Shown here piece by piece: positions 19,139-28,025 of a stretch of 54,961 nucleotides of DNA. The translations under genes were made by a program, and so were the position numbers. Origin of the DNA: an uncultured Clostridia bacterium (GTDB lineage: Bacteria > Bacillota > Clostridia > TANB77 > CAG-508); assembly GCA_944388795.1 (NCBI GenBank), contig CALXKD010000007.1:1-54961 (forward strand). Direction: 5' to 3'. The stretch's first letter is position 1. Each line of letters begins with the position of its first letter. The notes beneath the pieces were generated by a model, which ran no database searches, was not told where the DNA came from, and worked only from the letters and a program-made list of their open reading frames with translations.

Positions 19139-19450
19139 ATGAATAAAGAGGAAATTTTAGCAAAAGCACAAAAAGGTAGTGATGAAATGGAACAAGCTAT
19201 CTTAACAAAATCTTTAGGAATTAGTACGATTGTTATACCAATTTTATGTCTTGTATGCATTTTAATAAGAATCTTTTTTGCAGAATATATAATTAGTGAT
19301 TTAATAGTAATTACTCTTGCACAATTGAGCATTTCTGAATTTTATCAATATTTTAAAATGAAAAAAGTACATATGTTAGTACTAGGAATTTGTACGACTA
19401 TACTAGCAATTATATTTGCTTGGAGCTTCATTAATGAGGTGAGAATATGA
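19139..19450 (+). CDS. Small membrane protein, DUF6442-like
   Basis: A 103-residue protein starting at the ATG at 19139 behind AAAGGGGG; an ATG at 19115 would precede that site and is less likely. The N-terminus (MNKEEILAKAQKGSDEMEQ) is cytoplasmic and charged. Three hydrophobic helices follow (about 27-47, 50-66 and 80-98). Small proteins with this opening beside an XRE gene are widespread in Firmicutes (DUF6442-type, recalled). It overlaps the regulator gene by 4 bp (ATGA). Function unknown; possibly a membrane sensor or target of the regulator. Confidence 0.7.
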   Translation: MNKEEILAKAQKGSDEMEQAILTKSLGISTIVIPILCLVCILIRIFFAEYIISDLIVITLAQLSISEFYQYFKMKKVHMLVLGICTTILAIIFAWSFINEVRI

Positions 19451-19656
19451 AAGAGAATTTGATCTTAAAAAATAAATTAAAATTGGCAAGAGTAGAAAAA
19501 GATTTATCTCAAGATGAATTAGCGAAATTGGTAGGTGTATCAAGACAAACAATAAGCTCTATTGAAACAGGACAGTTTTATCCTACTGCAAAATTAGCAT
19601 TGTTATTATGTATTGCTTTGGATAAAAAATTTGAAGATATATTTTATTTTGAATAG
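19447..19656 (+). CDS. XRE-family transcriptional regulator
   Basis: A 69-residue protein that is almost entirely a helix-turn-helix: LKLARVEKDLSQDELAKLVG then VSRQTISSIETGQFYPTAKLA, ending FEDIFYFE. This is the short YgzD/Cro-like type without a sensor domain. It is coupled by an ATGA overlap to the membrane protein and lies below a promoter with two interleaved palindromes (19035-19082), which it probably binds. The signal is unknown. Confidence 0.9.
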   Translation: MKENLILKNKLKLARVEKDLSQDELAKLVGVSRQTISSIETGQFYPTAKLALLLCIALDKKFEDIFYFE

Positions 19657-19668
19657 GGGATGATGGTT

Positions 19669-20391
19669 ATGAAAAAATTTTTAAATATACGAAATATATT
19701 GATTATATTAATTATTATAATAGCAGTTGCTTTTATTTGTTGGGGAAGATCAGACAATCTTAAAAATTCAAAGGCATATCAATTATTTAATCATTTTTAT
19801 GAGTATGGTCCAGAATATGGACATAATGAGAATAATACGATTATGAAATTGGAAAATATAGGTGATAAAGAAATTACATGGATTTATGCAACCGATTATG
19901 ATAACGAAAGAGAGGTTATATCTTATATAGGAGTCAGTGAAACTTCGGCAGAAACAACACAGCATTCACAATTGGTTAATATAATATCCAAAAAAGGAAG
20001 AGAGTCATATATCATGCTTGATTTAGATAAAATATGTTATAAGTTTGACACAATAAAGGAAGAGGCTACCGAATTATATGCTAGTTGGGCAGAGGATATT
20101 ATAGATTTAATTATGAATAATACATATTATACAAGAGGGTATGAATGGGTAGATGGAAAATTTATGTATTATGAATATTTTAAAGATACAGATATGAAAT
20201 TTTATTTTGATCATAATGGAGAATTAAGGTATTTAAGTGCTAGAACATTAGATAATAGTTTAAGTACTAATCCAGATGAAGAATCATATATATATAAAGT
20301 TACAATTTCTCATGATAGCATAGATAATTCTCTAATTGAAATACCAGAAGATTATAAGATAATAGATGCAGAACAAAATGGAATTGATTAA
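19669..20391 (+). CDS. Membrane-anchored extracytoplasmic protein, unknown
   Basis: A 240-residue protein from the ATG at 19669; two upstream in-frame ATGs lie in or beside the AGGGG ribosome site. One transmembrane helix (about residues 8-24) is followed by a polar, Tyr/Asp-rich domain that should face outside. The cysteine after the helix lacks a proper lipobox. The FYFDHNGELRYLSA region suggests a beta-rich fold, but I do not recognise a family. Third gene of the XRE unit, starting 12 bases after the regulator. Confidence 0.6.
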   Translation: MKKFLNIRNILIILIIIIAVAFICWGRSDNLKNSKAYQLFNHFYEYGPEYGHNENNTIMKLENIGDKEITWIYATDYDNEREVISYIGVSETSAETTQHSQLVNIISKKGRESYIMLDLDKICYKFDTIKEEATELYASWAEDIIDLIMNNTYYTRGYEWVDGKFMYYEYFKDTDMKFYFDHNGELRYLSARTLDNSLSTNPDEESYIYKVTISHDSIDNSLIEIPEDYKIIDAEQNGID

Positions 20392-20414
20392 TGTAATAAA
20401 AGGGAAATATATAA

Positions 20415-20452
20415 TAAAAAAGTACTAAATGTTATTCATTTAGTACTTTTTT
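20415..20452. terminator. Bidirectional terminator between the XRE unit and the tRNA operon
   Basis: AGTACTAAATG (20421-20431) with CATTTAGTACT (20437-20447), flanked by A6 and T7. Confidence 0.88.
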
Positions 20453-20528
<76 letters not shown>

Positions 20529-20537
20529 ATAAAAAAA

Positions 20538-20614
20538 TGGCGACCCGGAACGGGCTCGAACCGTCGACCTCTAGCGTGACAGGCTAGCGTTCTAACCAAC
20601 TGAACTACCGGGCC
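20538..20614 (-). tRNA. tRNA-Asp (GTC)
   Basis: A 77-nt cloverleaf on the minus strand with acceptor GGCCCGG/CCGGGTC, discriminator G, encoded CCA, and anticodon loop CTGTCAC. Middle tRNA of the operon. Confidence 0.97.
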
Positions 20615-20624
20615 GTAAAAAACA

Positions 20625-20700
20625 TGGTGGTCGCTACAGGGCTCGAACCTGTGACCCCCTGCTTGTAAGGCAGATGCTCTCCCAGCTGAGCTAAGCGACC
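20625..20700 (-). tRNA. tRNA-Val (TAC)
   Basis: A 76-nt cloverleaf on the minus strand with acceptor GGTCGCT, encoded CCA, and anticodon loop CTTACAA. First tRNA of the operon, about 20 bases from the predicted transcription start. Confidence 0.97.
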
Positions 20701-20720
20701 ATGTCCTTTCGACGAAATCT

Positions 20721-20790
20721 AGTATACAAAATTTTTGATAAGTTGTCAATAGATTTTTATAAAAAATCTAAAAAAAATCAAAAAAAATCT
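20721..20790 (-). promoter_or_regulatory. tRNA operon promoter with A/T-tract upstream element
   Basis: On the minus strand: TTGACA (20744-20749), 17-bp spacer, TATACT (20721-20726). Beyond the -35 box, A-runs of 6 to 8 recur about every 10 bp between 20760 and 20790 (AAAAAATCT-like units). They resemble an UP element or curved DNA that boosts stable-RNA promoters. Confidence 0.8.
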
Positions 20791-20955
20791 AAACTAATTT
20801 CTGTAAAATCTGAAAAATACTGAAAAAGAACGATTTCAAAAATTAGAAATAAAAAAATATAAACAGTAACACAAATTCATAAAAAACATATTATATATCA
20901 TACAGAAGAAAGAAAAAAAGAAACATAGTTCTTTTAACGGAAGGAGGTCTAGACT

Positions 20956-21072
20956 ATGCCAGAGAACAGAGGATGTGGAGGATTCGGATTTGGTGATGAC
21001 TGCTGCTGGATTATAATCCTTATATTATTAATATGCTGTTGTTGCGGAGGTAACAGAGGAGGATGTTGTTAA
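20956..21072 (+). CDS. 38-residue Cys/Gly-rich membrane peptide
   Basis: The ATG stands behind a very strong ribosome site (GGAAGGAGG, 8 bases away), and a good terminator follows the stop. The peptide begins MPENRGCGGFGFGDDCCW, then has a short hydrophobic helix (IIILILLI), then CCCC and GGNRGGCC. Nine of 38 residues are cysteine. The layout (Gly-rich head, short membrane helix) recalls small spore proteins of the YjcZ kind, but the cysteine clusters are unlike them. A CATATTATA box at 20887-20895 with AC-rich sequence 16 bases upstream could be a sporulation-type (sigma-K-like) promoter; this is weak. It is too short for ordinary gene calling. Confidence 0.7.
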   Translation: MPENRGCGGFGFGDDCCWIIILILLICCCCGGNRGGCC

Positions 21073-21085
21073 TCCTTTAGTTACT

Positions 21086-21111
21086 AAAAAGAGGAGCTTA
21101 GCTCCTCTTTT
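21086..21111. terminator. Bidirectional terminator
   Basis: GAGGAGC (21091-21097), loop TTA, GCTCCTC (21101-21107), with A5 before and T4 after. It serves the peptide gene and the convergent gene at 21110. Confidence 0.88.
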
Positions 21112-22867
21112 ATTTCTTATTCTTATCATATTTCATATTTTCACCATATCGTTTTACTTTTTGAGTTGTTGTTTTTTCAAATTCTTTATCTCTAATAATA
21201 AATCCTTTAATATGTTTATAATTTGGTAATTTGCTATTAACACTAGATACAACATCAGAAATAATTTTTTTAATTTCTTCTTTTGTAGGGACACTACCTT
21301 TTAAATATTCTGATATAGCTTCTAAATTTGGATATATTTGTGCTTTTACGTAGGTTTCATCGTCATCATCTTCTTGAATTCCTTGTACTAAGGCTTCAGA
21401 GATTAAAGGATTATCATTTAAATAATATTCCACTTCTTCAGGGTAAATATTTTTACCATTTTTGGTTACAATGACACTTTTACATCTACCAGTAATATAT
21501 AAATATCCATTTTCATCAACTTTTCCTAAGTCACCTGTGTGAAACCAACCATCTTTTATAACATTGGCAGTTGCTTCTGGACTATTGTAATAGCCTAACA
21601 TGACATTAGGACCCTTAACAATAATTTCACCAATACCTTCCGCATTTGGAGAATCAATTTTATATTCTACATTTGGAATAGGAAGCCCTGCAGCATCGTC
21701 TTTTTGAAAGAAATCTGTATTTCCAGCAACCAAAGGAGAGCATTCTGTTAAACCATACCCTTGCAATGTATTTAAGTTTAATTTTCTAAAATCAGATAAG
21801 ATTTCTGGATTGGTAGCAGCAGCTCCGACAATAAATACACGTAATCTTCCACCAAGTGTATTTTTGACTTTATTTTTTACAATTTTCTTTATAAAGAAAG
21901 GAAGAGAATCGAATGGATTTTCATCTTGATTTTCTTTTCTATATTTTTCTGGTAATGTTTTATTCATGTTTCTGACAATGGTTTTATGCATTTTTTCCAA
22001 AAGTAAAGGAACACATAAAATAACAGAAGGGTGAAATTCAGCCATATTTTTTGCGATATATCGTAATCCCTCACAATGTGCAATACTAGCCCCACTATAA
22101 ATAGGTAATAAAAAACCTAATGTACATTCATATGTATGGTGCAAAGGTAAGACTGAGAAAAATAAGTCACTTCTTTTTACTTTTACAATTCCATAAGTTG
22201 AAAGGATATTAGAACAGATATTTCTTTGAGATAAGCAAACTCCTTTTGCATTTCCTGTTGTACCAGAAGTGAATAACAAAATACGTAATTCATCAGGATT
22301 AACTTGAATATTATCAAAATCATGAAATCCATTTAAATAGCTGTCTTTGCCAATGACTTTTATATTATCAAAATATAAGATATCATTTGTTTTAGAATCG
22401 ATTTTGTCAAAGGAAACCAATACGGTTTTTTTATTATTTAATTTATGAAAGTTATCCTTTATAGAAGTTAAGTTTTTTAAATCTCCTAAAATGCAAATTG
22501 TTTCTGAAACATTCATGAAATTGATAACATCATCACAATGCAATTCTTTATCAATTGGAACAACGATGCCTACAATAGAGGCAGCCATATAGGATACACA
22601 CCATTTGTAGCTATTCTTTCCAATAACTGCTATTCGTTTGTTTAAAAAGCCTCTTTTGATTAAGTCAGTTCCTAGATAGACGACGTCATTTTTAAATTCT
22701 TCATAGGTAATAGAAACAATATTTCCATTTTCATCCTTTTCTTTAAAAGCGATTCTAGATTTAAAGTTTTCGGCAGAGTTGTATAACATATCTTTAAAAT
22801 TTGTAACTTCAGCCGTTTTATGATATTTCAATTTTAATTGTTCAGCAATTGTTAAGTCGTTTTTCAT
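21110..22867 (-). CDS. AMP-binding long-chain acyl-CoA synthetase-like protein
   Basis: A 585-residue ANL-superfamily enzyme that activates a carboxylic acid (probably a fatty acid) with ATP. The P-loop LFTSGTTGNAKG is near residues 193-204, GYGLTECSPLV is the adenine-binding motif near 370, and GWFHTGDLG and ITGRCKSVIVTKNGKNIYPEE carry the hinge. The C-terminal catalytic lysine region is present (KTTTQKVKR). The substrate cannot be read from sequence. AAAGGAGG precedes the ATG. It follows the membrane protein at 23677 by 12 bases, so the two form an operon. Confidence 0.88.
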   Translation of the reverse strand: MKNDLTIAEQLKLKYHKTAEVTNFKDMLYNSAENFKSRIAFKEKDENGNIVSITYEEFKNDVVYLGTDLIKRGFLNKRIAVIGKNSYKWCVSYMAASIVGIVVPIDKELHCDDVINFMNVSETICILGDLKNLTSIKDNFHKLNNKKTVLVSFDKIDSKTNDILYFDNIKVIGKDSYLNGFHDFDNIQVNPDELRILLFTSGTTGNAKGVCLSQRNICSNILSTYGIVKVKRSDLFFSVLPLHHTYECTLGFLLPIYSGASIAHCEGLRYIAKNMAEFHPSVILCVPLLLEKMHKTIVRNMNKTLPEKYRKENQDENPFDSLPFFIKKIVKNKVKNTLGGRLRVFIVGAAATNPEILSDFRKLNLNTLQGYGLTECSPLVAGNTDFFQKDDAAGLPIPNVEYKIDSPNAEGIGEIIVKGPNVMLGYYNSPEATANVIKDGWFHTGDLGKVDENGYLYITGRCKSVIVTKNGKNIYPEEVEYYLNDNPLISEALVQGIQEDDDDETYVKAQIYPNLEAISEYLKGSVPTKEEIKKIISDVVSSVNSKLPNYKHIKGFIIRDKEFEKTTTQKVKRYGENMKYDKNKK

Positions 22868-22879
22868 GTTTAACCTCCT

Positions 22880-23677
22880 TTAGTTATATCGATAAAAGGT
22901 ATAATTTGTATCTTGTTTAAGTGTTAAGGTTCCATCCAATATGGTTTTATCTTGAGAAGAAAGAGGTATATCAATTGATACAGTTGTTTTAAAATCTTCA
23001 TCTAAATTATTTGTAATATGAATATCAAATGAAAGTGTACAAGCGATATCTTCTAAATTAATATTACATTTTTGTAGTAAAGAGCCATCATATGTAATTG
23101 GTGATGAAACATCTGTAATGGTATAATCAGACTTTATATTAGAATTTACATAGCTAAAAGTTAAAGGATTAGCTAAATTATTATATAAAGTTGGAGTACT
23201 TAAATCTGCTTCATCACTTGAAGAAACTGTGAATTCAAAAGAATCTGTAATTTTATTTTCTTCAGTTATATTACTTTTGGCAAAATCATTGATGCTTTTA
23301 AAATATAAGCTGGGTTTTCCTAATTTTGGAGTATTTGAAAACTGTATATTTTCAATACGAACCTTCTTTAAAGTATTTTCTAAGGTATCTTCATCAGATG
23401 TGTTTTTGATAAATAAGGCAATGTCTGTATATTGATATAAATTTTGTATGGTAAAATTATTAGCTGTATTTGTTTTGTATCCTGCATCAGCACTACTGAA
23501 TAATGTTATATTATCAACAGTAAAAATAGTAGACTGATTTTTATCTGCAAAATTTAACATATCATCTTCAAAATTTTTCTTTAATACATATTTTTGAATA
23601 ACCAAAAATGCAAGAAAAATGACTACGCAGATTAAAATAATTGTAATAATGGTTAAAATAATCTTTGTTTTTTTCAT
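22880..23677 (-). CDS. Membrane-anchored extracytoplasmic protein, unknown
   Basis: A 265-residue protein from the ATG at 23677 (AAGGAGG upstream; an ATG 21 bases earlier lies before that site). One transmembrane helix at about 5-29 is followed by a polar Ser/Thr/Asn-rich domain of about 230 residues, probably outside, predicted beta-rich from its alternating pattern. It contains only one cysteine pair (C near 210 and 217). No known family recognised. First gene of an operon with the acyl-CoA synthetase-like gene. Confidence 0.6.
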   Translation of the reverse strand: MKKTKIILTIITIILICVVIFLAFLVIQKYVLKKNFEDDMLNFADKNQSTIFTVDNITLFSSADAGYKTNTANNFTIQNLYQYTDIALFIKNTSDEDTLENTLKKVRIENIQFSNTPKLGKPSLYFKSINDFAKSNITEENKITDSFEFTVSSSDEADLSTPTLYNNLANPLTFSYVNSNIKSDYTITDVSSPITYDGSLLQKCNINLEDIACTLSFDIHITNNLDEDFKTTVSIDIPLSSQDKTILDGTLTLKQDTNYTFYRYN

Positions 23678-23702
23678 AAATTCCTCCTTAGTAAACACTT
23701 AT

Positions 23703-23731
23703 ATCATAGTATAAAAACACAAGAAAATCAA
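23703..23731 (-). promoter_or_regulatory. Promoter of the 23677 operon
   Basis: On the minus strand: TTGATT (23726-23731), 17-bp spacer, TATGAT (23703-23708). Confidence 0.6.
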
Positions 23732-23767
23732 TAGGAAAAATGGATAGAAATTTTCCAGAATTTTAAA

Positions 23768-23796
23768 TTGACAAAAATAGACACAAAGGGTAAAAT
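23768..23796 (+). promoter_or_regulatory. Promoter of the glucosaminidase gene
   Basis: TTGACA (23768-23773), 17-bp spacer, TAAAAT (23791-23796), only about 20 bases before the chosen start at 23813. Confidence 0.7.
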
Positions 23797-23812
23797 GATG
23801 ATAGGTGATTAT

Positions 23813-25063
23813 ATGAAAACGAAAGAAAAGAAGGAGAAAAAAGTAAAAATAACCATTAAGAATTTAATATATTTTTTAGTTTTTATTGTGTTTATGTTAT
23901 ATTCTATTCTTTTTTATAATCTATATTTTTCAAAAGAGGTATATGCCACAGAAGAAACAGCAAGTCAAAATACAGAAGAAATAAAGATTAGTCATGCAGA
24001 AGAGGTAAATTTAGAAGAAATTATTTCACAAAATACAAATGATGGGCAAAGAGAAGAATATGAGGTAAGAGAAGAAGTATTAGAATATATTACCAAATAT
24101 AGAACAAATACAAGTATACCTAAAGGTGTTGTACAAGTTGTACAAGAGGGAAGACAAGGAACACAAGAAGTGACTGTAAAGAAGACCTACAAAGATGAAA
24201 CATTGGTAAATGAAGAACAAGTAAGTCAAAAAATAACCAAAGCTTCTATCAATAAAGTAGTAGAAATAGGTGGAGGAGTAGGAACTAGTAATTATAAAGT
24301 AAAAGTTGGTGATACATTATATGTTACTTCTGATAGATTGTCTGTTATGGTAGAACCAGATGAAAATTCACAAAAGGTAGCAACATTATCTCAAAATGAT
24401 GAATTGGAATTAAAAGAAATAAAGGATTCTTGGTATAAAATAGAAAGTGGTACAGTAAGAGGGTATGTAAAAGCAGAATGTACAACATATATTAATCCAA
24501 ATGCACAAAATGAAGAAGAATATACAAATGAAGGAAGCTCAAATGAAAAATCAGCAAGTACCTTAAAAAGTACATTAAGTTTTAATATGGCTTTAAATAA
24601 ACCAAGTGGTCTGTCATTAGATCAATTTAAAAAAGTATTAACAGATTCTAAAGATAAAAATAATATATTTGCCAATAATGCAGAATATTTTTATTACATA
24701 GAAAAACAATATAACATAAATGGTATTTTTGTTGCAGCAGTTGGAATACATGAAAGTGGATGGGGAACTTCAAAAATATCTTTAGAAAAGAAAAACTTAT
24801 TTGGATATGGTGCTTATGATTCAAATCCATATAATAGTGCTTATCATTTTTCTGATTATTCAGAAAGTATCGATTTATTAGCAAGAGTATTTGTAAAATA
24901 TTATTTAAATCCAAAAGGTACAAGCATATATGGAGGAGAGGTAGCAACTGGTTCTTATTATAATGGAGCAACATTAACTGGTGTGAATACAAGATATGCA
25001 ACAGATAAAAATTGGGCAAATCGTGTATATCAGTATATGCAATATTTGTACAATAAATTATAA
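23813..25063 (+). CDS. Secreted G5-SH3-glucosaminidase (GH73-type) cell-wall hydrolase
   Basis: A 416-residue protein whose start at 23813 has AGGTGA; a longer TTG start at 23768 falls on the promoter's -35 box. A membrane or signal segment lies at about residues 15-38, ending near VYATEE. A G5-like domain follows (about 75-145, with PKGVVQVVQEGRQGTQEVTVK as its core region), then a bacterial SH3 domain (about 150-210, with LSVMVEPDENSQKVATL). The C-terminal 140 residues are a glucosaminidase of the LytG/GH73 kind: AAVGIHESGWGTS with the catalytic Glu, then KKNLFGYGAYD. It probably trims peptidoglycan glycan strands outside the cell. Confidence 0.87.
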   Translation: MKTKEKKEKKVKITIKNLIYFLVFIVFMLYSILFYNLYFSKEVYATEETASQNTEEIKISHAEEVNLEEIISQNTNDGQREEYEVREEVLEYITKYRTNTSIPKGVVQVVQEGRQGTQEVTVKKTYKDETLVNEEQVSQKITKASINKVVEIGGGVGTSNYKVKVGDTLYVTSDRLSVMVEPDENSQKVATLSQNDELELKEIKDSWYKIESGTVRGYVKAECTTYINPNAQNEEEYTNEGSSNEKSASTLKSTLSFNMALNKPSGLSLDQFKKVLTDSKDKNNIFANNAEYFYYIEKQYNINGIFVAAVGIHESGWGTSKISLEKKNLFGYGAYDSNPYNSAYHFSDYSESIDLLARVFVKYYLNPKGTSIYGGEVATGSYYNGATLTGVNTRYATDKNWANRVYQYMQYLYNKL

Positions 25064-25070
25064 AAAATTC

Positions 25071-25099
25071 TTGCTATTTTTCCAAAGTTATTGTATGAT
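25071..25099 (+). promoter_or_regulatory. Promoter of the TadZ-like locus
   Basis: TTGCTA (25071-25076), 17-bp spacer, TATGAT (25094-25099), about 65 bases before the ATG at 25165. Confidence 0.6.
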
Positions 25100-25164
25100 A
25101 TATAGGTATAAGAAAAAATAGGGATTATTTTGCCAAAAATAAAGAAGAAAGGGGCAATAAATAG

Positions 25165-25572
25165 ATGAAAAAAGCAGTAATTATTGTTACATTATTGGTA
25201 ATTGTTTTTGGAATATTTATTGGTACAAATAAAGTATATGCAGCTGAACAAGCTATTGATGAGGAAACAGAAAGCAGATTGGTTGAAATAAAAGATAATG
25301 CAGCAAATTCAATTGAAGATTATAAAGAAAAATATGGTTCAGATGTATATGGAATTGTAGCATATATTTTAAATGTGATTAGAATTTATAGTATACCATT
25401 TTGTTTCCTAGGAATTGCGATAGGAGCAATTCATAGATATGTAGTAGGTGTAAGAAAATTGGATACCTTAGAAAAAGGTATGGGATTAATCGTAACCTTT
25501 GTAACATTATTAATTATATGCCAAGTATTACCACTAGCATTTGCGGTGTTTGTAAGATTTGGAAGGGGGTAA
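25165..25572 (+). CDS. VirB2/TrbC-like small membrane protein
   Basis: A 135-residue protein with a clear signal peptide (residues 1-27, cleavage after VYA) and a charged helix. Two hydrophobic segments (about 67-88 and 104-126) are joined by a short basic loop (HRYVVGVRKLDTLEKG). A signal peptide plus two helices around a basic loop is the layout of TrbC/VirB2 pilin subunits and related small membrane proteins of Gram-positive bacteria. Sequence alone does not prove a pilin. It starts the unit with the AT-hook ATPase 4 bases on. Confidence 0.6.
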   Translation: MKKAVIIVTLLVIVFGIFIGTNKVYAAEQAIDEETESRLVEIKDNAANSIEDYKEKYGSDVYGIVAYILNVIRIYSIPFCFLGIAIGAIHRYVVGVRKLDTLEKGMGLIVTFVTLLIICQVLPLAFAVFVRFGRG

Positions 25573-25575
25573 CAA

Positions 25576-28008
25576 ATGAAAGTTTTATTTGCTGTAAGTA
25601 ATGAGGAAATTTCACAAGCAATTATAAAAAAATATCAAAAAGAATATAAAGAAATCATTTCACACAAAAATGTGTATTACTTTAATGCAATATTAAAAGA
25701 AATACAAAAGGATAAATCTTATGATCGAATTGTGATAAGTGAAGATTTAGAGGCTTTTTCACATACACAATATGACCAAATAGATAAATTTATATTTGAA
25801 AAATTGGATGTAATTAGTGATGAAGCATCTAATATGAGAGGAAATGACATACCAATTATTTTAATATGTTCAGATAGAAGAACAAAATCAGAGGCTATGT
25901 TAGTAAAACTATTTGGAATAGGAATTTATAATGCAATCCTTGGAAATGACAGAAGTGTAGATGAGGTTTGTAGATTAATTCATAGACCAAGATTAAAGAA
26001 AGAGGCAAAAAGTTATTACCAAATAGATTCTGAAGAAGTAACCTATCAATCAGAAAATGAAAATGATGTCAGTGAAATGGAAATACAAAATATTTTGGCG
26101 CATTATAAAAGTTTAGGAAAAGATGAAGATAGATATATAGATAGTTTTAATAATATTGCTGCACAATATAATGATACACAATTAAGAATTATTACAAAAT
26201 TCTTGCCATTAAATGTAAGGGCAGTATTAGAGGAAAGATCTCCTAAATATCAAAAGATTATGTCATTTAACAATAAAGTGTCTGATGAATTAAGACAAAA
26301 AAAGGAAAAGGAAACATCTGGAACAAGTGAAAGATTATTAAGACCAAAGGATAAAGCCATTACAATGACAAAGCCAGTTGTTATCCCTTCTTCTGTTAAT
26401 ATGACAGGGGCAAGAAAGATGTCAAAACCTAAAAAGATACAACAAGAAGTGAATATGCAACAAAATGTGCAACCATCAGAGCAAGATCAACAAAGAAGAT
26501 TTGTACAACAACAGCCAAATGAAGTTATAACGACTGCAAAACAAGAAGTGGTGACACCAGTAGTAAATTCAGTAGAAGATAATAAGCAAGAAGTGGTACA
26601 AGTAGAACAACAACCAGTAAAAAGAGGAAGAGGAAGACCAAGAAAAAATCCAGTTCAACCACAAAATACAGAACAACCAACAGTAAAGAGAGGAAGGGGA
26701 AGACCAAGAAAAAATCCAATTCCGGAAGAACAAACACAAACCATTTTACCAGGATTAGAAGAGGAAAATGAAGATAAAATGGGAGATGGTATGTTACCAG
26801 GATTTGAAGATTTTAGCCCAGCAGAAACTAACAAAACAGAAACATATCCAGTAGAAACAGAAACGATTTTACCTGGATTTGATGATGTAGATAATCATGA
26901 AGAAGATATGACATTACCAGGATTTGATGATGTATATGAAGAGCCAGAGCCACAAAATAATGCATCAATGCAACAAAACAATATATATACAGGTTCTCAG
27001 TCAAATACATATTCATCTTATGATAATCCACAACCAAATAATTATAACAATATAGAGTATAATACACCTTCAAATTCTATGAATATGACAAGAATGAATA
27101 ATGATTATGTGCAAAAAATTGATATTTCTTCATTATTAACATCTGATAAAAAAATAGTTACATTTGTAGGAACAAGTAAAAATGGAACATCATTTATTGT
27201 TAATAATGTTGCAGAATTATTGTCTTCTATGGGAATTAATGTAGCTATATTAGATACAACTGTTAATAGAAATTCATATTATATATATACAAAAAATGAA
27301 GAAACATTAAGAAATATTGCTTCAAAAAGTATTGAAGAACTTTCACAAGGAATAGCTAACGGAATACAAGTAAACAAAAATTTAACTGTGTTTACATCAC
27401 TACCAGATGAAAGAGATTCAATTAGTAAAGTGGATGAGATATTAGAAACATTAGTAAAGAATTATTCATTGGTATTAATAGATTGTGATTTCAATACACC
27501 AATTGGATATTTTAAGCAATCTTTAGAAACGTATTTAATTCAGTCAATGGATATACTTACTATACAACCACTTACAGCATTTTTAAGAGAATTGAAGGCA
27601 AAAAATATATTAGATGAAAATAAATTAAAAATTATACTAAATAAATTTGTTAAAGTTAGAGGAATTAATGAAAAAACAATCATTGGTGGAATGGCATTTT
27701 ATAATGACCCAGCAATGTCTTTTATGACAGAATTATTTGATAGAAATCTAATCAAATATATAACGATTCCATTTGAAGAAGAGATATATGTTAAATATCT
27801 AGAGGGAATAATCAATTGCGATGTGAATTTAAAAGGCTATTCAAAAACATTTATGCAAGTGTTAAAGGCTTTAGGAAATATGATATATCCACTAGTTTCA
27901 GGACAAGGTACATATAGACCACCAACAGCAGATGCTGGTAATTCAGGAATGGAAACATTTTCACCAAGTATGAATGATACATTAAATCAAATGAAAAGAA
28001 ATTTTTAA
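25576..28008 (+). CDS. TadZ/CpaE-like protein with AT-hooks and degenerate ParA ATPase
   Basis: An 810-residue protein. Residues 1-140 look like a receiver-type alpha/beta domain (KVLFAVSN, then IILICSDRR) without clear phosphoacceptor spacing, as in TadZ/CpaE. Residues 230-500 form a long Gln/Pro/Asn-rich linker with two AT-hooks, each KRGRGRPRKNP (349-359 and 371-381), and four LPGF/LPGL-acidic repeats. From about 515 a MinD/ParA-like domain begins. Its P-loop VGTSKNGTSFIV is CpaE-like rather than the standard KGGVGKT, and LVLIDCDFNTPIG is the Walker B region. Such proteins place pilus or secretion machines at the membrane; DNA binding through AT-hooks would be unusual. Precise role unknown. 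Confidence 0.65.
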   Translation: MKVLFAVSNEEISQAIIKKYQKEYKEIISHKNVYYFNAILKEIQKDKSYDRIVISEDLEAFSHTQYDQIDKFIFEKLDVISDEASNMRGNDIPIILICSDRRTKSEAMLVKLFGIGIYNAILGNDRSVDEVCRLIHRPRLKKEAKSYYQIDSEEVTYQSENENDVSEMEIQNILAHYKSLGKDEDRYIDSFNNIAAQYNDTQLRIITKFLPLNVRAVLEERSPKYQKIMSFNNKVSDELRQKKEKETSGTSERLLRPKDKAITMTKPVVIPSSVNMTGARKMSKPKKIQQEVNMQQNVQPSEQDQQRRFVQQQPNEVITTAKQEVVTPVVNSVEDNKQEVVQVEQQPVKRGRGRPRKNPVQPQNTEQPTVKRGRGRPRKNPIPEEQTQTILPGLEEENEDKMGDGMLPGFEDFSPAETNKTETYPVETETILPGFDDVDNHEEDMTLPGFDDVYEEPEPQNNASMQQNNIYTGSQSNTYSSYDNPQPNNYNNIEYNTPSNSMNMTRMNNDYVQKIDISSLLTSDKKIVTFVGTSKNGTSFIVNNVAELLSSMGINVAILDTTVNRNSYYIYTKNEETLRNIASKSIEELSQGIANGIQVNKNLTVFTSLPDERDSISKVDEILETLVKNYSLVLIDCDFNTPIGYFKQSLETYLIQSMDILTIQPLTAFLRELKAKNILDENKLKIILNKFVKVRGINEKTIIGGMAFYNDPAMSFMTELFDRNLIKYITIPFEEEIYVKYLEGIINCDVNLKGYSKTFMQVLKALGNMIYPLVSGQGTYRPPTADAGNSGMETFSPSMNDTLNQMKRNF

Positions 28009-28025
28009 ATTAGGAGGAATTCATA

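Noticed and set aside
23768..23812. TTG start giving the glucosaminidase 15 more residues
   Set aside because: The TTG is the -35 box of a TTGACA-N17-TAAAAT promoter, and 23813 has its own ribosome site.
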